Origin: Nocardioides sp. 1609
GTDB taxonomy: Bacteria > Actinomycetota > Actinomycetes > Propionibacteriales > Nocardioidaceae
Length of the DNA: 64,000 bases
Assembly: GCF_004522105.1 (NCBI RefSeq)
Contig: NZ_SPUJ01000005.1
Location: forward strand, 584,485 to 648,484
Reading direction: 5' to 3'
Positions 60,467-64,000 of this stretch are shown in pieces. The first letter of the stretch is position 1. Every line of letters begins with the position of its first letter. The notes below the pieces were generated by a model. The model saw only the letters and a list, made by a program, of their open reading frames with translations, had not been told where the DNA came from and made no database searches. A program made the translations under genes and the position numbers.

Positions 60467-60502
60467 GGGGTCGGTGGGGTCGGTGGGGTCGGTGGGGTCG
60501 GC
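60467..60502 (+). repeat. 9-bp tandem repeat between cydA and cydB
   Basis: Three perfect copies of GGGGTCGGT and a fourth ending in C. On the mRNA strand this is (ACCGACCCC)n between the cydA stop and the cydB ribosome site, so copy number could tune the distance. Confidence 0.8.
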
Positions 60503-60507
60503 GCGCG

Positions 60508-61953
60508 TCAGTACGCGAAGGTGAGCGGAGCGTCGTCGTCCTGGTCGCTGCGCAGGCTCGGGTCGGGCGGCTCGACGAACTCGCCGGCGCCGGCCTTCAC
60601 CGCGCGCAGCATCAAGCCGACCTCGATGACGCCGAGGATCGTGTAGAGCACGACGAGGGTGATCAGCGAGATCCACGCCTCGGTGACGCTGACACCGGGG
60701 GAGACGCCCCGCTCGGTGGTCATCAGGCCGAACACGACCCACGGCTGGCGGCCCATCTCGGTGAAGATCCAGCCGAAGGAGTTGGCGAGCAGGACGGCGA
60801 AGAACGAGCCGACCGCCAGCCGGCCGAACCACGGGCCCGGCGTCCGGTCGCGTCGGGTGAGGAAGAGCATCAGGGCCGCGATGCCGGCGCCGAGCGAGCC
60901 CAGGCCGATCATCAGACGGAACGACCAGTACGTCACCGGGATGACCGGCACGTACTCGTCGACGGTGTAGTAGCTGGCGCCCGGGTCGGAGCCGTACTCC
61001 TCGCGGTACTGCTCGCGCAGGTCGTCGATGCCCTCGACCCGGCCGTCGACCGAACCGGTGCCGAGGAACGACAGCACGCACGGCACCGTCAGCGCCCACT
61101 TCTCCTCGCGGCCGTCGGGCGTGCCGAGGGTGAGGACCGAGAACGGAGCGCAGGACTCCTCGGTCCGGTAGAGCCCCTCTGCTGCCGCCATCTTCATCGG
61201 CTGGACCTCGGTCATGATCTTGCCCTGGATGTCGCCGCTGATCGCGACGCCGAGGCCGCCGACCAGGGTGACGACCGCGCCGATCCGGATCGCCTTGCGG
61301 TACATCCCGCGGTCGGCCTCGTGCCGGCGGGAGCGGTAGAGCCAGCCGGCGACGCCGATGAGGAAGACGCCGGCGGTCATGTAGGCGGCCAGGACGACGT
61401 GCGGGAACGTCACGAGCTGGACCTTGTTGAACATCACCGCCCAGAAGTCGGTGAGCTCGGCCCGGCCGGTCGCCTCGTCGTAGCGGTAGCCGACCGGGTG
61501 CTGCATCCAGGAGTTCGCCGACAGGATGAACCACGAGGAGAACAGCGTCCCGAGGTGCACCAGCCACATGCACGCGGCGTGCAGGCCGCGGGGGAGCTTG
61601 TCCCACCCGAAGATCCACAGGCCGAGGAACGTCGACTCGAGGAAGAACGCGAGCAGCCCCTCGATCGCGAGGGGGGCGCCGAACACGTCGCCGACGAAGC
61701 GGGAGTAGTCCGACCAGTTCATGCCGAACTGGAACTCCTGGACGATGCCGGTCACCACGCCGATGGCGAAGTTGATGAGCAGCAGCTTGCCGAAGAACTT
61801 CGTCAGCCGGAGGTAGTCGGGATCGCGGGAGAGGACCCACCTGGTCTCCAGGCCGGCGACGACCGCCGTCAGTCCGATCGTCAGCGGGACGAAGAGGTAG
61901 TGGTAGACGGTGATGATCCCGAACTGCCACCGGGCGATGTCGACGACGTCCAC
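60508..61953 (-). CDS. cydA: Cytochrome bd quinol oxidase subunit I
   Basis: The 481-residue subunit holds the hemes. H18 (FGIITVYHYLF) is a heme ligand, GRQPWVVFGLMTTERG is the family motif near the quinol site, and the periplasmic Q loop is short, as in other Gram-positives. GGAGG six bases before GTG 61953 fixes the start. It leads the cydABDC operon and diverges from a BlaI-type repressor across 94 bp of palindromes. Confidence 0.98.
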   Translation of the reverse strand: MDVVDIARWQFGIITVYHYLFVPLTIGLTAVVAGLETRWVLSRDPDYLRLTKFFGKLLLINFAIGVVTGIVQEFQFGMNWSDYSRFVGDVFGAPLAIEGLLAFFLESTFLGLWIFGWDKLPRGLHAACMWLVHLGTLFSSWFILSANSWMQHPVGYRYDEATGRAELTDFWAVMFNKVQLVTFPHVVLAAYMTAGVFLIGVAGWLYRSRRHEADRGMYRKAIRIGAVVTLVGGLGVAISGDIQGKIMTEVQPMKMAAAEGLYRTEESCAPFSVLTLGTPDGREEKWALTVPCVLSFLGTGSVDGRVEGIDDLREQYREEYGSDPGASYYTVDEYVPVIPVTYWSFRLMIGLGSLGAGIAALMLFLTRRDRTPGPWFGRLAVGSFFAVLLANSFGWIFTEMGRQPWVVFGLMTTERGVSPGVSVTEAWISLITLVVLYTILGVIEVGLMLRAVKAGAGEFVEPPDPSLRSDQDDDAPLTFAY

Positions 61954-61993
61954 TGCTGTCCTCCAGGGGTTCCCGCACGCACCTACGACGGTA

Positions 61994-62038
61994 CGTAGTA
62001 GGTACTACGAACCGTAGTACTACCGCTGGGCGTAGTAC
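61994..62038. promoter_or_regulatory. BlaI-type operators between cydA and blaI
   Basis: CGTAGTA-GG-TACTACG (61994-62009), the perfect palindrome GTAGTACTAC (62014-62023) and half-site CGTAGTAC (62031-62038) fit the TAC/GTA dyads bound by BlaI/MecI-family repressors. They overlap the likely -10 of the repressor gene and, on the other strand, a possible cydA promoter (TTGTAC, 18-bp spacer, TACGGT). Confidence 0.8.
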
Positions 62039-62041
62039 AAT
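62036..62041 (+). promoter_or_regulatory. -10 element of leaderless repressor transcript
   Basis: TACAAT with a 6-nt spacer to the GTG at 62048 and no Shine-Dalgarno. Confidence 0.6.
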
Positions 62042-62047
62042 TCCGAC

Positions 62048-62434
62048 GTGCCCAACTCCTCGTCCCGCTCGCAGCTCGGCGATCTCGAGCGCGCGGTCAT
62101 GGAACGTCTCTGGGCGGCGACCGGTGACGAGGCGATGACGGTCCGCGAGGTGCACGGCGCGCTGGCCGTCGACCGCGACATCGCCTACACGACCGTGATG
62201 ACGGTGATGGACCGGCTGGCCCGCAAGGACCTCGTCACCCAGGAGCGCGACGGTCGTGCCTACCGCTACCGCGCCCGCGAGAGCCGCGCCGCGCTCACCG
62301 CCGGACTGATGCGCGACACCCTGGTCGACTTCGCCGAGCACGACCGCAGCACCGCCCTGGTCGCCTTCGTCGAGGACGCCAGCGCCGAGGACGTCGCCGC
62401 CCTGCGCCGGGCCCTGGCCGCCCTCGACGAGTGA
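62048..62434 (+). CDS. BlaI/MecI/CopY-family repressor
   Basis: The 128-residue winged-helix repressor has GDLERAVMERLWAATGDEAMTVREVHGAL, AYTTVMTVMDRLARKDLV and a C-terminal helical dimer part. The family binds TAC/GTA dyads and is inactivated by proteolysis through an M56 partner. The operators upstream overlap its own start region, so it is autoregulated and probably also controls cydABDC. The M56 gene starts 10 bp after its stop. Confidence 0.93.
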   Translation: MPNSSSRSQLGDLERAVMERLWAATGDEAMTVREVHGALAVDRDIAYTTVMTVMDRLARKDLVTQERDGRAYRYRARESRAALTAGLMRDTLVDFAEHDRSTALVAFVEDASAEDVAALRRALAALDE

Positions 62435-62444
62435 CCCCGCTGCC

Positions 62445-63353
62445 GTGACGCCCCTGCTGCTGGGACTGCTGGCCGGGCTGCTCGCCGGCCCGGTGCCGCG
62501 GCTCCTGGTCCGGGTCACCCGCACCCGGCGCACGCCGCGCGCGGCGATGCTGCTGTGGCAGGGGGTCGCCCTGGCGGCCGTCCTCGCGGCGCTCGGTGCC
62601 GGTGCCTCGCTGGCCACGGGCACGGCCTGGCGCGACGAGCCCGGCGCGGCGTCGTACGTCGTCGCCGGCGTCGCGCTGCTGGTCACCGGCCTGGTCCTCG
62701 GGCGCCTGCTGCTCAGCGCCCACCTCGTCGGCACCCGGCTCCGGACGCTGCGTCGGCGGCACCGCGACCAGGTCGACCTCGTCGCCCACCGGTTCTCGCA
62801 GCGGGGCTCGACCCGGGCGGGCGTCGTCGTCCTCGACCACGACCTGCCGGTCGCCTACTGCCTGCCGGGGATGCAGAAGGCTCGCGTCGTGGTCTCCGCC
62901 GGCGCGCTCGGGCGGCTCGACGCGGCCGAGGTCGACGCCGTCCTGGCCCACGAGCGGGCGCACCTGCGCGCCCGGCACGACCTGGTCCTCGAGGCGTTCA
63001 GCGTGCTGCACCGGGCCTTCCCGCGCTGGGTCTCGAGCGCGGCCGCGCTCGCCGAGGTCCGGCTGCTGGTCGAGGTGCTCGCCGACCGCGCCGCCGTCCG
63101 GTCCGCCGGCGGGGGAGGACGACGTGCCCTCGGGCGTGCGCTGGTAGAGCTCGCCGGTGCCCGCGCCGCGGGTCCCGGCAGCGGGGTCACCCTCGGCAGC
63201 GGCACGGCCGGCCCGGACCTGGTGGTCCGAGTCCGGCTGCTCGCCGACACCGGCGCGCACCGCGTGCAGGCGAGCGTGCTAGCGGCGCTGGCCGCTGCCG
63301 TGCTGGCGGTGCCGACGACGTTCGTCGTCGGGCCCTGGCTCACCGGCCTCTGA
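62445..63353 (+). CDS. M56-family membrane metalloprotease (BlaR1/MecR1-like, without sensor domain)
   Basis: The 302-residue protein has about four helices and the zinc motif H169-E-R-A-H173 (AHERAHLRARHD). BlaR1 carries an extracellular penicillin-binding domain after this part; here the chain ends with one more helix, so the signal is not a beta-lactam bound in that way. It would cleave or destabilise the adjacent repressor. GTG at 62445 follows the repressor stop by 10 bp. Confidence 0.88.
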   Translation: MTPLLLGLLAGLLAGPVPRLLVRVTRTRRTPRAAMLLWQGVALAAVLAALGAGASLATGTAWRDEPGAASYVVAGVALLVTGLVLGRLLLSAHLVGTRLRTLRRRHRDQVDLVAHRFSQRGSTRAGVVVLDHDLPVAYCLPGMQKARVVVSAGALGRLDAAEVDAVLAHERAHLRARHDLVLEAFSVLHRAFPRWVSSAAALAEVRLLVEVLADRAAVRSAGGGGRRALGRALVELAGARAAGPGSGVTLGSGTAGPDLVVRVRLLADTGAHRVQASVLAALAAAVLAVPTTFVVGPWLTGL

Positions 63354-63419
63354 GCCCGGCCAGGGTGCGGCGGTCAGCCGGCCGGTGGTCGAGCGGCCTC
63401 CGTCGGTCGAGCCGCCTCC

Positions 63420-64000
63420 GGTGGTCGAGCCGCGGGGACGGAGCCACCGCGAGTCGAGACCTGGTGACGGGACGATTGGTCTCGACTCGGCCCGCTGGCG
63501 CTCGCCGGCTCGGCCAGCGGAGGTGTCCGGTCCGGGGGTCGAGCGGTTGCCGGTGGTCGAGCCGCGGGGACGAAGTCACCGCGAGTCGAGACCTCGTGAC
63601 GCGGTAGGTGGTCTCGACTCGGCTCGCTGGCGCTCGCCGGCTCGACCAGCGGGGAGTCCGGCAACCGGTGGTCGAGCCGCGGGGACGGAGTCACCGCGAG
63701 TCAAGACCTCGTGACGCGGTAGGTGGTCTCGACTCGGCTCGCTGGCGCTCGCCGGCTCGACCGGCGGGGGTTGCCGGTGGTCGAGCCGCGGGGACGGAGT
63801 CACCGCGAGTCGAGACCTCGTGACGCGGTAGGTGGTCTCGACCCGGCTCGCTGACGCTCGCCGGCTCGACCAACGGTTGCCGGTGGTCGAGCCGCGGGGA
63901 CGGAGTCACCGCGAGTCGAGACCGGGTGGCGGGGTGGGGTGGTCTCGACTCGGCTCGCTGGCGCTCGCCGGCTCGACCAGCGGTTGCCGGTGGTCGAGCC
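63420..64000. repeat. Tandem array of palindromic ~106-132-bp units
   Basis: Units start with GGTGGTCGAGCCGCGGGGACG at 63420, 63552, 63667, 63776 and 63882, and a sixth begins at 63989 and runs off the edge (spacings 132, 115, 109, 106, 107). Each has an inner 12-bp inverted pair CGAGTCGAGACC / GGTCTCGACTCG and an outer pair GGTCGAGCCG / CGGCTCGACC, so it can fold as a nested hairpin. Units differ mainly in the short joint. Reading frames inside are artefacts. Confidence 0.93.

Noticed and set aside
62445..63353. Beta-lactam sensor BlaR1
   Set aside because: The zinc protease core is present but the extracellular penicillin-binding domain is missing, so a direct beta-lactam sensor is not supported.
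63385..63909. Several overlapping small frames in the repeat array
   Set aside because: They repeat with the array, occur on both strands and have no motifs or ribosome sites.
63420..64000. CRISPR array
   Set aside because: Units are long (about 106-132 bp) with internal symmetry and similar joints. There are no short repeats with unique spacers and no cas genes.
1..64000. tRNA, rRNA, riboswitch or insertion-sequence genes
   Set aside because: No cloverleaf with a T-loop consensus, no rRNA sequence, no recognised riboswitch and no transposase-like protein was found by reading both strands; weak or degenerate ones could have been missed.

Overview
The window is high-GC DNA with actinobacterial gene content: GlnR-type nitrogen control of glnA, DUF4191, DUF3349 and RDD proteins, a GTG/TTG-rich start-codon set, many leaderless promoters, and F420-type (LLM) oxidoreductases. 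The gene order around lipA, DUF4191, RDD and glnA, and the palindromic 'GGTCTCGAC...GTCGAG' repeats at the right end, suggest Nocardioides or a close relative. That assignment is inference; no rRNA or tRNA gene was seen.

Left part (about 1-29 kb) is accessory and regulatory. At 0.2-6.7 kb lie a lone LuxR-type regulator and a minus-strand envelope module: a NarL-type two-component pair, an ABC ATPase, an FtsX-type permease and a secreted serine hydrolase. At 6.8-11.2 kb four plus-strand genes encode a GT4 glycosyltransferase, a Gfo/Idh/MocA oxidoreductase, a zinc-less MDR dehydrogenase and an SDR, possibly a small sugar or polyol pathway. At 11.3-11.7 kb is a translationally coupled pair of small proteins. 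At 12-15.8 kb a second two-component pair is flanked by two inverted, roughly 220-bp related arms. Each arm carries the leader and first ~24 codons of a different membrane or secreted protein, a CPBP protease and a collagen-segment protein. From 16 to 29 kb there are mostly secreted, lipoprotein, membrane and single-domain proteins: an ECF sigma factor with a membrane partner, VOC, VanZ, ASH-domain, DUF1990, AAA ATPase, XRE/SDR, OsmC and coiled-coil proteins.

Right part (about 30-64 kb) is conserved housekeeping. glnA has a clear GlnR double box. Lipoate-linked genes cluster: lipA, lipB, sucB (E2), lpdA (E3) and gcvT. Among them sit an ABC-2 exporter, pit with two small genes, an esterase, a TIGR01777 epimerase, a TerB protein and pepA. 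Then follow a PhzF-like gene, thyA-folA, a sulfotransferase-like gene, an LLM oxidoreductase, dapA and rnj. The cytochrome bd set cydA-cydB-cydD-cydC runs leftward and diverges from a BlaI/M56 pair across an operator-rich 94-bp gap. The window ends in a tandem array of ~106-132-bp palindromic units that runs off the edge.

The most notable observations are the inverted leader/signal arms around the second two-component system, the BlaI-type operators shared by cytochrome bd and blaI, the coupled small-protein pair, the four-gene GT/oxidoreductase group, and the leaderless start architecture that fixes many start codons.
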